A stretch of DNA of 64,000 nt from Pseudomonadota bacterium (GCA_023458315.1 JAEXAH010000018.1:31328-95327), one strand, 5' to 3'. Shown: positions 52,416-60,277, counted from the first letter of the stretch. Notes: generated by a model from the sequence alone, not told the origin. Numbers and translations are program-made.

Positions 52416-52508
52416 CAAAGCGGACTTTGCCGCTTTGAGGGTTGGGGCAGTGGCCCATCTGCCCATGACAGCGTGCAAGAAGGTCAGGGGTGCAGGGCGC
52501 AGCCCTGC
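52416..52508. repeat. Two hairpins between rep and the short gene
   Basis: CAAAGCGG-ACTTTG-CCGCTTTG (52416-52437) and GCAGGGC-GCA-GCCCTGC (52492-52508), both with perfect arms. A third, GTGCGC-GGC-GCGCAC, lies just upstream at about 52381. Hairpins next to a HUH rep gene are candidate nick sites for rolling-circle replication; they may otherwise attenuate transcription from rep into the short gene. Confidence 0.5.
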
Positions 52509-52605
52509 GGATGCAAAGCAACTGTTCCGCCCGCTTGAAATGCGGCCCGCGCGATAGTCGGTCCCGCCCCGAGATGCTTGCGCGTCCTGAATGCCCATGG
52601 CCGCT

Positions 52606-53487
52606 TTATGCCACGAGGGCAGGGGGCGATAGGGGCCATCCGGTCGTTACCACGGCGTCACCATCACGGTCCCAGGAACACCCCCAGACCGCTCCGACAT
52701 CATCCAATGCCACCATGCCGCCCACACCCACACCGGCATCCCCAAAGATGCTCTCCAGGGCATCGCGCAGATGGCGCCACGTTCCCATGATGCGACGGGT
52801 TGGGGTGGCCTTGAGAGCGGTGCTGGAGCGGTAACGATGGGCTCCCCCGGTACGCAAGGCACCGCCGAATGCCTTGCCGATGTACTTGCTGAGATAGCCC
52901 GCGATCTTCGGGCGGCGGGCGTTGCGCGGTGGACGCACGTTGACCGATCCGCCGCCCTGGATTCCCTGTTCGGACAAAACCCGCAGCCACAAACGCCGCA
53001 ACAGCCGCACATCCTGAAAGCCCCGAACGGCAGCGTGTAGATGGACCGCACCGCGCTTTTGGGGTTCGGGCACGGTGACGTATTGCCAATCCGGCAAATG
53101 TTCGCGGATCAGCCTGACATAGCGCTCCCACAAGGACCAAAAGCGTTCGGGGTCGGTGATGCAAGTGCGGGTGGTCAGCGTCAGCAGGTGGGTGAGGTTG
53201 CCGAACATCACCAACCGCCGTACCGTCGTCCTCGCCCGTGCCGTCGCGCGCCGTTCGTTGTCCTGTTGCCGCTCGGGGTCGGGACATTCGGGCGGGGGCT
53301 GGTCGTTGTGTTGGGACGTTTCGAACCGACGATAGGCAACCGCTTCGATCAAGCCATCGCCGTAATCGTAGATGGTGACGCCGGTTTGCGGTTGGCCCTT
53401 GTCGTCGCCGTCGAGAAACGTCCGACTGACAAGTTTAGTACCACCGGCTGTGGTGGCGGTGGATGCATCCCCAATCTGTGCCGACAT
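52606..53487 (-). CDS. rep: HUH-endonuclease rolling-circle replication initiator (Rep)
   Basis: 293 residues from ATG 53487 with AAGGGA nine bases upstream. The three conserved Rep motifs occur in order: HLLTLTTR (100-107), the metal-binding HUH motif VHLHAAV (His149 and His151), and GYLSKYIGK (197-205) with Tyr198 or Tyr202 as the nicking residue. Two tyrosines four apart, as in replication proteins of phage or inovirus type, are noted. The protein would nick one strand at the element's origin. The N-terminal 90 residues are variable and the C-terminal 60 show no motif. It looks intact. Confidence 0.82.
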   Translation of the reverse strand: MSAQIGDASTATTAGGTKLVSRTFLDGDDKGQPQTGVTIYDYGDGLIEAVAYRRFETSQHNDQPPPECPDPERQQDNERRATARARTTVRRLVMFGNLTHLLTLTTRTCITDPERFWSLWERYVRLIREHLPDWQYVTVPEPQKRGAVHLHAAVRGFQDVRLLRRLWLRVLSEQGIQGGGSVNVRPPRNARRPKIAGYLSKYIGKAFGGALRTGGAHRYRSSTALKATPTRRIMGTWRHLRDALESIFGDAGVGVGGMVALDDVGAVWGCSWDRDGDAVVTTGWPLSPPALVA

Positions 53488-53536
53488 GGCGTTATTCCCT
53501 TTATGCGGGGCTGCCGACAGGCAAGACAGGGGCTTT

Positions 53537-53558
53537 CAAGGAAAAGGAATTTTCCTTG
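53537..53558. repeat. Hairpin in the rep leader
   Basis: CAAGGAAAA-GGAA-TTTTCCTTG: nine-base perfect arms and a four-base loop, 50 bases before the rep start codon on the minus strand. In rep mRNA it would form a stable stem close to the ribosome site, a typical place for copy-number control. Confidence 0.55.
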
Positions 53559-53688
53559 TTGCTCCGCACGGGAGGGCCTAGATTCGGGGGTATCACGGTC
53601 TCGATCTGGCCGCTTGTCTTGCATGACCGGCAGCCGGTTTTTGGATCGGAAGGGGCTGACAGTTGGCGCTGTCGGCCCTTTCTTCTTT
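53556..53688 (+). ncRNA. Candidate antisense RNA over the rep leader
   Basis: A possible promoter, TTGTTG (53556-53561), 17 bases, TAGATT (53579-53584), points away from rep on the plus strand. About 65 bases later a 13-bp stem (53650-53662 and 53669-53681, two G-U pairs) is followed by CTTCTTTC, a rho-independent terminator with no plus-strand gene to end. Together they outline an RNA of about 100 bases complementary to the rep messenger. Antisense control of Rep is common in rolling-circle plasmids. Prediction only. Confidence 0.4.
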
Positions 53689-53761
53689 CAAGCCCTGGAT
53701 GGGCGCACCGGCTCCCGCCGATCGGGTGGGGCACGCGCCGCCTTGATCGCGCCGGTCGCCA

Positions 53762-54004
53762 TCACAGCGGCTTGCGCGGACGACCGCCCGGCCCCTTGGG
53801 GCGCATGGGATCGGGTGAGGCGGGCGCCAGACCCTCAAGCCACTTTTCGACAGTTGGCCGATGCCAGAGCAGATGGCGGGTTCCGGGCAGTCGCTTGGCA
53901 GGCGGAACGGCGTCGGGGTTCCGAACCCGATCCTTGAGGATGGTCGCCTTGGGGCGGCTGAGGAACTCGGCCAGTTGATCCAGAGTCATCCAATCGCTCG
54001 GCAT
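53762..54004 (-). CDS. AlpA/excisionase-like helix-turn-helix protein
   Basis: 80 residues from ATG 54004, which has GAGG six bases upstream; TTG 54037 is a longer option and ATG 53989 a shorter one. MTLDQLAEFLSRPKATILKDRV is an HTH of the MerR/excisionase type (first 20 residues named), and WHRPTVEKWLEG resembles the wing of AlpA-like proteins. The tail is Pro/Arg-rich (GGRPRKPL). Such proteins direct excision or activate integrase or replication genes. It is the first minus-strand gene and its promoter must lie in the repeat-rich region 54040-54240. Confidence 0.75.
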   Translation of the reverse strand: MPSDWMTLDQLAEFLSRPKATILKDRVRNPDAVPPAKRLPGTRHLLWHRPTVEKWLEGLAPASPDPMRPKGPGGRPRKPL

Positions 54005-54049
54005 GGGCAGCCTCGAAATGCCATTGGGTTTCCTCAACAGCCTTACGCC

Positions 54050-54239
54050 TGCAAGTGTAAGCTTGCAAGAGCTTTAGATGATTCATGTTTCCATGGTGCG
54101 CGCTGTATCGCGATACAGTGATGTGCAAGTTATTTCGCTGGTAACGAAATAGGCACTGTTTACGAAAACCTCTACACATACTCACATATATCGTAAACAC
54201 GTCGGCGAAGTGACCGCTGTTCACGTTATAGACGTGAAC
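54050..54239. repeat. Array of five inverted repeats in the AlpA upstream region
   Basis: TGCAAG-N6-CTTGCA (54050-54067), the 16-bp palindrome CTGTATCGCGATACAG (54103-54118), TATTTCG-N7-CGAAATA (54131-54151), GTTTACG...CGTAAAC (54158-54164 and 54192-54198) and GTTCACGT-TATAG-ACGTGAAC (54219-54239). All arms are perfect. This AT-rich stretch has no gene. It may hold the element's origin and the operators of the AlpA promoter. The rest of 54005-54586 shows only the right attachment repeat and the leader of the next gene. Confidence 0.7.
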
Positions 54240-54408
54240 AAGAACATAGGCACTCCGACTTTCTATGAATTCATTGCTTTATGGGACAGCGTTGGGACAC
54301 TGATTGTCCCAAGCGGTGTCCGCGAATGGAACTGAATGGAAACAAGAAACAGGGAATAACAATGGGTTAGACCATTATCAGGGCGCAGGGTGCGGGGCGG
54401 TATCTGGC

Positions 54409-54469
54409 CTCGAAAACCGGTATGGGTGCAAGCTCATCGTGGGTTCGAATCCCACCCCCTCCGCCACTC
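54409..54469 (+). repeat. Attachment-site repeat, right (attR)
   Basis: 61 bases identical to 50191-50251. It is only the 3' part of tRNA-Ser without the 5' half, so it is not a tRNA gene. It marks the right end of the integrated element; chromosome sequence resumes after base 54469. Confidence 0.93.
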
Positions 54470-54586
54470 TCTCTTAAAAATCCGGTTTGACGCGTCATAG
54501 GCCCGTGCTTTCGATCCGAAGGCAGCGGAAAGCGCTCGCGCACCGGTGGTCTTTCGAGAGAAAATCCCCTCTGTCACACCCTGGGG

Positions 54587-55615
54587 ATGCGAAAAATGTC
54601 CGTGCGCGTTTTTCTTGCGGCAACGTTGCTCTTTCCCTCGATGGCCCTGGCTGGAAATTGGGCGGACGAGACGGACTATCCTGACCTCGCCGAATCCAAG
54701 GAAATCTGTCGCCAGTTCAAGTCCGTCGCCATTCCCGACCCAAACCGCCCCGATCGCCGTGTCGAGGGCGGCATGCCGGAATGCGACGCCGAGGTTTTGT
54801 ATTACGGCATCGGCGTGCCGCCAGCCCCCGACAAGGCTTTCGCCTGCGCCAAATTATGGGCAGGCGAGGGCTATATGGACAGCGATGTCATCTTGTTGAC
54901 CATCTACGCCAACGGCAAAGGCGCCAAACGCGATCTGGACACGGCGATCGCCATGGCCTGCACCATGGGTTTCGCGCCGATGGAAAGCCATTATCGGGTC
55001 AAACACCTGTTCGCATTGCGGCAAGGGCCGAACAATGCCGAAGAATTTCACTGGTGCGATGATATCACCAGCGGCCTCAGCATGGGCGTTTGCGCCGACC
55101 ATGCCCAACGGATAGCCGAAGCCGAGCGTCAGACGCGCTGGGCCCCCATAAAGGCCCGATGGAGCCAAGGGCAGGCCGCCACCGCGCTGGCCCGGCTGAT
55201 GGAAAGCGGAAACCTGTTCGCCCGACATCATGGCGGTGAAATCGACCAGTCAGGAACCGCCCGCGGGGCCTTCATCACCCTGGCCGAGGAAGATGTCGCC
55301 AACGGCATGATCAAGGATCTTGAAGACTTGGTGGCGGACAAGGCCACCCTGTCCATGGCCGTGGCCGATGACAAGGCGGACGCCGAACTGAACCGGGTTT
55401 ACCGCCGGGTCATGGCCTACGATTTCGGCGATTTCGGCGGCGCCCCCAGCCACGCGGGCATACGCTCTGCCCAGCGGGCATGGCTGAAATACCGCGATGC
55501 CTGGGTTGCCTTCGTCAAGATTGCCGTGCCGGACATGCCGCCGCAGGCGATCGTCAATCATCAGACCCGACGCCGGATAGAACACCTGAAGGAACTTATC
55601 GGCGAAGAGAAATGA
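54587..55615 (+). CDS. Secreted protein with Sel1-like and LprI-like regions
   Basis: 342 residues. A signal peptide (SVRVFLAATLLFPSMALA, cleavage before GNWAD) sends it to the periplasm. Residues about 60-125 look like Sel1-type helical repeats (LYYGIGVPPAPDKAFACAKLW and ILLTIYANGKGAKRDLDTAI). The C-terminal region matches the LprI/DUF1311 family of lysozyme-inhibitor-like proteins (DAELNRVYRRVMAYD, IRSAQRAWLKYRDAW). Several Cys pairs may form disulphides. ATG 54596, nine bases after GGGG, is an alternative start. A possible promoter, TTGACG-N17-TTCGAT, lies at 54487-54515. Confidence 0.75.
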   Translation: MRKMSVRVFLAATLLFPSMALAGNWADETDYPDLAESKEICRQFKSVAIPDPNRPDRRVEGGMPECDAEVLYYGIGVPPAPDKAFACAKLWAGEGYMDSDVILLTIYANGKGAKRDLDTAIAMACTMGFAPMESHYRVKHLFALRQGPNNAEEFHWCDDITSGLSMGVCADHAQRIAEAERQTRWAPIKARWSQGQAATALARLMESGNLFARHHGGEIDQSGTARGAFITLAEEDVANGMIKDLEDLVADKATLSMAVADDKADAELNRVYRRVMAYDFGDFGGAPSHAGIRSAQRAWLKYRDAWVAFVKIAVPDMPPQAIVNHQTRRRIEHLKELIGEEK

Positions 55616-55632
55616 TGGCGATCCGCTGAGAT

Positions 55633-57033
55633 TCAGGCCCGCAACCGCCCCAGCAATTCCTCGGCGAACAGCGACAGGGTATCGTCGCGGGCGCCCATGA
55701 TCACGATGCGGTCGCCGGGACGGGCCAGGGACAGCAGGGTTTCGCCACAGGCGGCGCGGTCGGGCAGGGCCTGGGCGTTGCGGCCCTGGGCCTGAAGGTC
55801 GGCGGCAATGTCGCCGCTGCTGACGCTGCGATCCACGGTGCCGCCGAAATACACCGGTTCCGGCATCAGCAGAACGTCGTCGGGCGCCAGACGGGCGGCG
55901 AAGCATTCCACGAATTCGCGGCGCATCAGGCGCAGCGGGCCGAAGCCATGGGGCTGGAACATCACCAGCAGGCGGCCGGGGAAATCGTGCAGGGTGTCGA
56001 GCGTGGCGGCGATCTTGTCCGGGTTGTGGGCGAAATCGTCGATCACCGTGACGCCGCCCGCCGTGCCGGTCACTTCCAGACGGCGGCGGATGCCGGAGAA
56101 CCCGGCCAGGGACGCCGCCGCCTGGGACAGCGCGACGCCCAAGGCGCGGGCGGTGGCCAATGCCGCCAGGGCATTGGACACGTTGTGGCGGCCGGGCACC
56201 CCCAGATCCACCGCCACCGCGGACCCGTCGCGGCCGCGCACGTCAAAGGCGATGCCATCGGGACGCGGCCGGATATTGGCGGCCACCAGATCGGCATCGG
56301 CGCCGCCCAGGGAATAGGTGACACGGCGACCGGCCGGGACCGCCTGGGCCAGCAGCGCCGTCTCGGCGTTGTCCAGGTTCAGCACCGCCACCTGGGCCTT
56401 GGCCAGAAAGTCGCTGAACAGACGGCGCAATTCCTCGAGCGATTTGTGGTCGAAGGCGACGTTGTTCAGCACCGCCACATGCGGCGTGTAATGGGCGATG
56501 GAGCCGTCGCTTTCGTCCACTTCGGCCACGAAGACATCGCCGCCGCCCACCACCGCCCCGGCGAAGGGCACGGCATCGGTGACGAAATTCTTCATCACCG
56601 CGCCGTTGACCACGTCGGGGGCCAGCCCGGCGCGGGTCAGCAGCCAGGCGATCATGCCGGTGGTGGTGGATTTGCCGCTGGTGCCCGCCACGCCCACGGC
56701 GCGCGGCGCCGCGTTGAACAACGAGGCCAGCAATTGCGCCCGCGTCACCAGCGTGGCGCCCAGGCGGCGGGCGGCCTGGACGTCGGAGACACTTTCCTCG
56801 ACCGCCGCCGACGTCACCAGAATGGTGGCCGGATCGGTCAGGCCGCTACCGTCCTGGGGAGAGAGAGCGATGCCCTGGCCGCGCAGGAAATCGAACTTGG
56901 CGGCGGTGCGCCCCTGATCCAGCGAGCGGTCGGAGCCCGCGACCGCGTGGCCGCGCCGGTGGACGATCAGCGCCAGGGGCAGCATGCCGCTGCCGCCGAT
57001 GCCGCAGAAGAAATAGGGCCTGTCGTGTTCCAT
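55633..57033 (-). CDS. mpl: UDP-N-acetylmuramate:tripeptide ligase (Mpl-type Mur ligase)
   Basis: 466 residues of the Mur ligase family: FFCGIGGSGMLPLAL for the UDP part, the ATP loop GVAGTSGKSTTTG (114-126), NNVAFDHKSLEEL in the central domain and VIDDFAHNPDKI at the start of the C-terminal domain. MurC and Mpl are close relatives; I prefer Mpl because the divergent neighbour is an LD-carboxypeptidase, which makes the tripeptide that Mpl re-uses in peptidoglycan recycling, and because no other mur gene is nearby. Its ATG overlaps that of the neighbour. Confidence 0.78.
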   Translation of the reverse strand: MEHDRPYFFCGIGGSGMLPLALIVHRRGHAVAGSDRSLDQGRTAAKFDFLRGQGIALSPQDGSGLTDPATILVTSAAVEESVSDVQAARRLGATLVTRAQLLASLFNAAPRAVGVAGTSGKSTTTGMIAWLLTRAGLAPDVVNGAVMKNFVTDAVPFAGAVVGGGDVFVAEVDESDGSIAHYTPHVAVLNNVAFDHKSLEELRRLFSDFLAKAQVAVLNLDNAETALLAQAVPAGRRVTYSLGGADADLVAANIRPRPDGIAFDVRGRDGSAVAVDLGVPGRHNVSNALAALATARALGVALSQAAASLAGFSGIRRRLEVTGTAGGVTVIDDFAHNPDKIAATLDTLHDFPGRLLVMFQPHGFGPLRLMRREFVECFAARLAPDDVLLMPEPVYFGGTVDRSVSSGDIAADLQAQGRNAQALPDRAACGETLLSLARPGDRIVIMGARDDTLSLFAEELLGRLRA

Positions 57034-57925
57034 GGCCGGAGGCTACAATTTGCCCGACCTGCTTGCAAGGAACGCCGGTTTGCCCCCGACAAAGCGCCTG
57101 AACATCGCCGTGGTCGCCCCCAGCAACCGGGTCGACCCCACCCTGCCGCCGCGCCTGGAGGCGCTGGCCGCCGCCTTGTACGGCGAGTCCCGCCCCGCCA
57201 TCGCCTTCGCCCCGCAATGCTTTGAATCCTGCGGCCATTTCGCCGGACCCGATGCCGCGCGGGCGGCCTCTTTCATCGCCGCCGCCAACGATCCCGAGGT
57301 GGACGTGGTGTGGTTCGGGCGCGGCGGCTATGGCTCGTTCCGGCTGGCCGAGGCGGTGCTGGCCGGGCTGGGTCCGGCGGCACGGGATAAAATCTATATG
57401 GGCTACAGCGACGCCGGGGCGTTGCTGGGGGCGCTGTATGCCGCCGGGATCGGCCGGGTCGCCCATGGCCCCATGCCGTCCGACCTGAACCGCGACGGCG
57501 GCGCGGCGGCGGTCCGCCGCGCTTTGGCCTTTCTGGTGGAGAGCGCCGCCACGGCGCTGGAGCCCCATGTGGCCGATCGCCCCACCGCCGCCTTCAACAT
57601 CACCATCCTGGCCCATCTGGTCGGCACGCCGTTCCTGCCCGATCTGCGCGGCCATGTGCTGATGCTGGAGGAAATCGCCGAACCCATGTACCGCATCGAC
57701 CGCGATCTGGGCCAGATCCTCAGCGCCCCCGCCTTGCGCGGACTGGCCGGGCTGCGCCTGGGTCGCTGTGGCGCCATCCCCGACAACGACCCGGATTTCG
57801 TGCTGGGCGAGGACGAGGTGGCGCAGTACTGGTGCGCCCGCGCCGATGTGCCATGGCTGGGCCATGCCGATATCGGCCATGACGTGGATAACAAGGTGGT
57901 GCCCTTCGGCCTGTGGGGGCGGTAA
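57032..57925 (+). CDS. ldcA: LD-carboxypeptidase (peptidase family S66)
   Basis: 297 residues from ATG 57032. In-frame TTG codons at 57050 (GGAGG seven bases before) and 57080 (AAGGAA seven bases before) have far better ribosome sites and are more likely starts. IAVVAPSNRVDP is the S66 opening, the nucleophile Ser is in MGYSDAGALL, a Glu in MLEEIAEPMYRIDRDL and a His in GHADIGHDVDN. It removes the terminal D-Ala from recycled cytoplasmic murein tetrapeptide. The divergent mpl gene uses the product. No signal peptide, as expected. Confidence 0.88.
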   Translation: MAGGYNLPDLLARNAGLPPTKRLNIAVVAPSNRVDPTLPPRLEALAAALYGESRPAIAFAPQCFESCGHFAGPDAARAASFIAAANDPEVDVVWFGRGGYGSFRLAEAVLAGLGPAARDKIYMGYSDAGALLGALYAAGIGRVAHGPMPSDLNRDGGAAAVRRALAFLVESAATALEPHVADRPTAAFNITILAHLVGTPFLPDLRGHVLMLEEIAEPMYRIDRDLGQILSAPALRGLAGLRLGRCGAIPDNDPDFVLGEDEVAQYWCARADVPWLGHADIGHDVDNKVVPFGLWGR

Positions 57926-57934
57926 TACCATATC

Positions 57935-57958
57935 CCGGTGATCGGAACCGATCACCGG
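57935..57958. repeat. Stem-loop after ldcA
   Basis: CCGGTGATCGG-AA-CCGATCACCGG, 11-bp perfect arms, nine bases after the ldcA stop. No T-run follows. Terminator or repetitive palindrome. Confidence 0.5.
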
Positions 57959-58032
57959 CGCCCTCAAGCGGCGGGCGAGGCGCCTCCGCGCCTCTTGCCT
58001 CCCGCGGCATAAGCCGCGCGGCCCCTTGGGCC

Positions 58033-58073
58033 TAATCAATTCCCGATGAGTTCCACTCATCGGGAATTGATTA
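58033..58073. repeat. 19-bp perfect palindrome overlapping the cyclase stop codon
   Basis: Arms TAATCAATTCCCGATGAGT (58033-58051) and its complement (58055-58073) around a TCC loop. The second arm includes the TAA stop of the convergent diguanylate-cyclase gene. Neither side has a T-run. It could end transcription from both directions, or be one copy of a repeated palindromic element. Confidence 0.65.
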
Positions 58074-59804
58074 ACCGCACACCCGGTCGCGGCCTTCGCT
58101 CTTGGCGCGGTAAAGCTGCTGGTCGGCGGCCTGGATCACCGCGTCGATGTCGCGGCTGGACCATTGGGCGCAGGTGACGCCGATGCTGATGGTGAAGCTG
58201 ACGACGCGGCCATCGCCCGGCTCCACCCGCGCGTCGCGCACCGCCAGCACCAGCCGTTCCGCCACCTCGCGGGCGTGGTCCAAATCGGTTTCCGGCAGCA
58301 GGGCGACGAATTCCTCGCCGCCCAGGCGGCCGAAACTGTCGGTGGCGCGCAGGCCCTGCTGGCAGATTTGGGCCAGCCGGGCCAGCACCAGGTCGCCCAC
58401 ATGGTGGCCGTGGGTGTCGTTGACCATCTTGAAATGGTCGGCGTCGATCATCAGCACCGACAGCGGCCGGTCATAGCGTTGCGCCAGACGAAAGGCGCTG
58501 TCGGCCGCCTCGAGCCAGGCGCGGCGGTTGAGCGCGCCGGTCAGGCTGTCGGTGGTGGCCATTTCCATCAACCGACGCTCGAACGCCTTGCGCTCGGTGA
58601 TGTCGCGGACGATGCCCACATGCAGACGGCCGTTCTGGTCCTCGGCCTCGCCGACGCTGACCTCGATGGGGAATTCGCTGCCGTCCTTGCGCCGCCCGAA
58701 CACCTGTCGGCCGCCGCCCATCATGCGGGTGCCGGGATGGGCGCGCAGCTTCATATAGCCGTCATGGGCCGCCGCCTCGGCGGCGGGCATCAGCCGGTTG
58801 ACCGATCCCCCCACCACCTCGGCCCGGGTATAGCCGAACAATTCCTCGGCCGCCGGGTTGAATTCGCGCACCAGACCGCGTTCGTCGATGACCACGACGC
58901 CGTCGCGGGTGGTTTCCAGGAAGGTGCGCAGCCGCCGTTCCTTGGCCTCCAGCGCCATGCGGCCGCGATGATAGGCAAAGGCCAGCAATGCCAGCAGGGC
59001 GGCGGCGATGATGCCCACCGCCTCGATCACGCCCAGCGGCAGGCGGGTGGCACCCCAGCCCGCCACCGGCAGCGCCGCCATCTGCCACGACCCGCCGGGC
59101 ACCATCAGATTCAGAACCACCGCGTCGCTGGCAAACAGGGCGGCATCGCCGAAGAACACCTCGCCGCGCTCGCCCAGCCCGTCGCGGCCGCGCAGGGCAT
59201 AGCGCACGCCGTCCAGTTCCGGTTCCAATCCCACCGCCGCGAACAATTCGCCCGCGTCGATCACCAGACTCAGCACCCCCCAATAGGCGCCATCTTCCAG
59301 GAAAACCGGAGTGCGGCTGACCAGACCGATGCCGCCCTGGCGCAGTTTCAGCGGCCCGGCCATGGTGGTCTGGCGGGTTTCCATGGCGGTCTTGATGGCC
59401 GGCCATTGCTGGGGCGAATCGGGATAATACAGCCCCAGCGCCGCCTGATTGCCGGCCAGCGGATAGACATGGCTGACGCGGTTGCCCGGCGCCACGCCGA
59501 TATTGCGGATGTGGCGGCCGTGGCGGTGCAGGGCGCGCAGGGCGTCGTTGACCGAATCGTCCAGATGGCCGCGCATGGCGCTGACATGGGCCAGCAGACC
59601 GTTGGCCAGGAACACGTCGCCCTTGAGTTCGGAATCGATGCGGCTGAGCAGGGCGGCGGCCTGACGCTGCACTTCGCTGCGCCGTTCCTGCTCCAGCCGC
59701 CCGCGCTCGGACTGCACCACCTGATGCACGCCCGCCGCCAGCACCAGGAACAGGCCCAGGCAGGCCAACGCCGCCACCAGAATTCCCGATCGCACGTTGT
59801 TCAA
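58071..59804 (-). CDS. Membrane diguanylate cyclase with periplasmic sensor and PAS domain
   Basis: 577 residues from TTG 59804, which has AAGGGG five bases upstream. A membrane span near 7-29 and another near 255-277 enclose a periplasmic CHASE-like sensor (VYPLAGNQAALGLYYPDS). A PAS domain (about 290-405; VVVIDERGLVREFNPAAEELFGY, beginning with the first 20 residues named) and a GGDEF domain follow. The active site is GGEEF near 495 with the inhibitory I-site RATD five residues before it. It should make cyclic di-GMP in response to a small external ligand. Confidence 0.9.
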   Translation of the reverse strand: MNNVRSGILVAALACLGLFLVLAAGVHQVVQSERGRLEQERRSEVQRQAAALLSRIDSELKGDVFLANGLLAHVSAMRGHLDDSVNDALRALHRHGRHIRNIGVAPGNRVSHVYPLAGNQAALGLYYPDSPQQWPAIKTAMETRQTTMAGPLKLRQGGIGLVSRTPVFLEDGAYWGVLSLVIDAGELFAAVGLEPELDGVRYALRGRDGLGERGEVFFGDAALFASDAVVLNLMVPGGSWQMAALPVAGWGATRLPLGVIEAVGIIAAALLALLAFAYHRGRMALEAKERRLRTFLETTRDGVVVIDERGLVREFNPAAEELFGYTRAEVVGGSVNRLMPAAEAAAHDGYMKLRAHPGTRMMGGGRQVFGRRKDGSEFPIEVSVGEAEDQNGRLHVGIVRDITERKAFERRLMEMATTDSLTGALNRRAWLEAADSAFRLAQRYDRPLSVLMIDADHFKMVNDTHGHHVGDLVLARLAQICQQGLRATDSFGRLGGEEFVALLPETDLDHAREVAERLVLAVRDARVEPGDGRVVSFTISIGVTCAQWSSRDIDAVIQAADQQLYRAKSEGRDRVCG

Positions 59805-59840
59805 GGGCGCCCCTTTTCATCAAGCGGCCGAAGAACCAGC

Positions 59841-59859
59841 ATAACACTTTCGTTGTTAT
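59841..59859. repeat. Inverted repeat upstream of the cyclase gene
   Basis: ATAACA-N7-TGTTAT, six-base arms, 37 bases before the cyclase start codon, in the position of a promoter or operator. Confidence 0.35.
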
Positions 59860-59861
59860 GT

Positions 59862-59890
59862 AAAAAGGCCGGGCATGAAGCCCGGCCTTG
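59862..59890 (-). terminator. Rho-independent terminator of the his operon
   Basis: Read on the minus strand, a 10-bp perfect stem (arms 59880-59889 and 59865-59874, loop TTCAT) is followed by TTTTTACA. It lies 25 bases after the hinT stop and closes the hisBHAFE-hinT transcript. It also shields the divergent-facing cyclase promoter. Confidence 0.9.
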
Positions 59891-59914
59891 CCAAAACATA
59901 CAGTGAAACCCTGG

Positions 59915-60277
59915 TCAATCCTTGGGAATCATCCGGCCCAGTTTCTTGCCGCCGCAAACGTGAATGTGCAGATGCGGCACTTCCGAGCCACTGTCTTCGC
60001 CGATATTGGCGATCATGCGATAGCCGGGGGCATCGACGCCCACATCGGCGGAAACCTTGCGCACGGCGCGGAACAGGCCGCCGATCTCGGCATCGCTGGC
60101 GCGTTCGGCGAAATCGGTCATGTTTTCATAGGCGCCCTTGGGGATCACCAGCACATGCACCGGGGATTGGGGATTGATGTCGTGGAAGGCCAGGGCGAAA
60201 TCGTCCTCGTACACCTTCTTGCACGGAATCTCGCCGCGCAGGATACGGGCGAAGATGTTGTTGGGATCGTAAGCCAT
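59915..60277 (-). CDS. hinT: Histidine-triad (HIT) nucleotide hydrolase, HinT-like
   Basis: 120 residues. His102, His104 and His106 in PHLHIHVCGG are the histidine triad, with DINPQSPVHVLVIPK earlier in the fold. HinT-type enzymes hydrolyse adenosine phosphoramidates and acyl-AMP. It lies 12 bases after hisE, a placement seen in many alphaproteobacteria. AAGGGGA eight bases before ATG 60277 is a good ribosome site. Confidence 0.93.
   Translation of the reverse strand: MAYDPNNIFARILRGEIPCKKVYEDDFALAFHDINPQSPVHVLVIPKGAYENMTDFAERASDAEIGGLFRAVRKVSADVGVDAPGYRMIANIGEDSGSEVPHLHIHVCGGKKLGRMIPKD

Larger units (their letters stand above)
50191..54469. mobile_element. Integrated element in tRNA-Ser with integrase and HUH replication protein
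   Basis: About 4.2 kb between the 61-bp direct repeats. The integrase is next to the tRNA copy, as in most tRNA-targeted islands. The other half, on the minus strand, has an AlpA-like gene, a HUH rolling-circle Rep and a short gene, with structured non-coding DNA around them. There are no capsid, conjugation, toxin or resistance genes. It therefore resembles an integrated rolling-circle plasmid or a minimal satellite or inovirus-like element rather than a full phage. Several parts have lower GC than the chromosome, especially 51394-52029 and 54040-54240. Confidence 0.88.

Noticed and set aside
53349..53624. Small minus-strand open frame at the rep start
   Set aside because: Overlaps rep and its leader in another frame, has no ribosome site and a low-complexity product.
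54409..54469. Second tRNA-Ser gene
   Set aside because: Only the 3' part is present, with no acceptor 5' half or D arm; it is the right attachment repeat.
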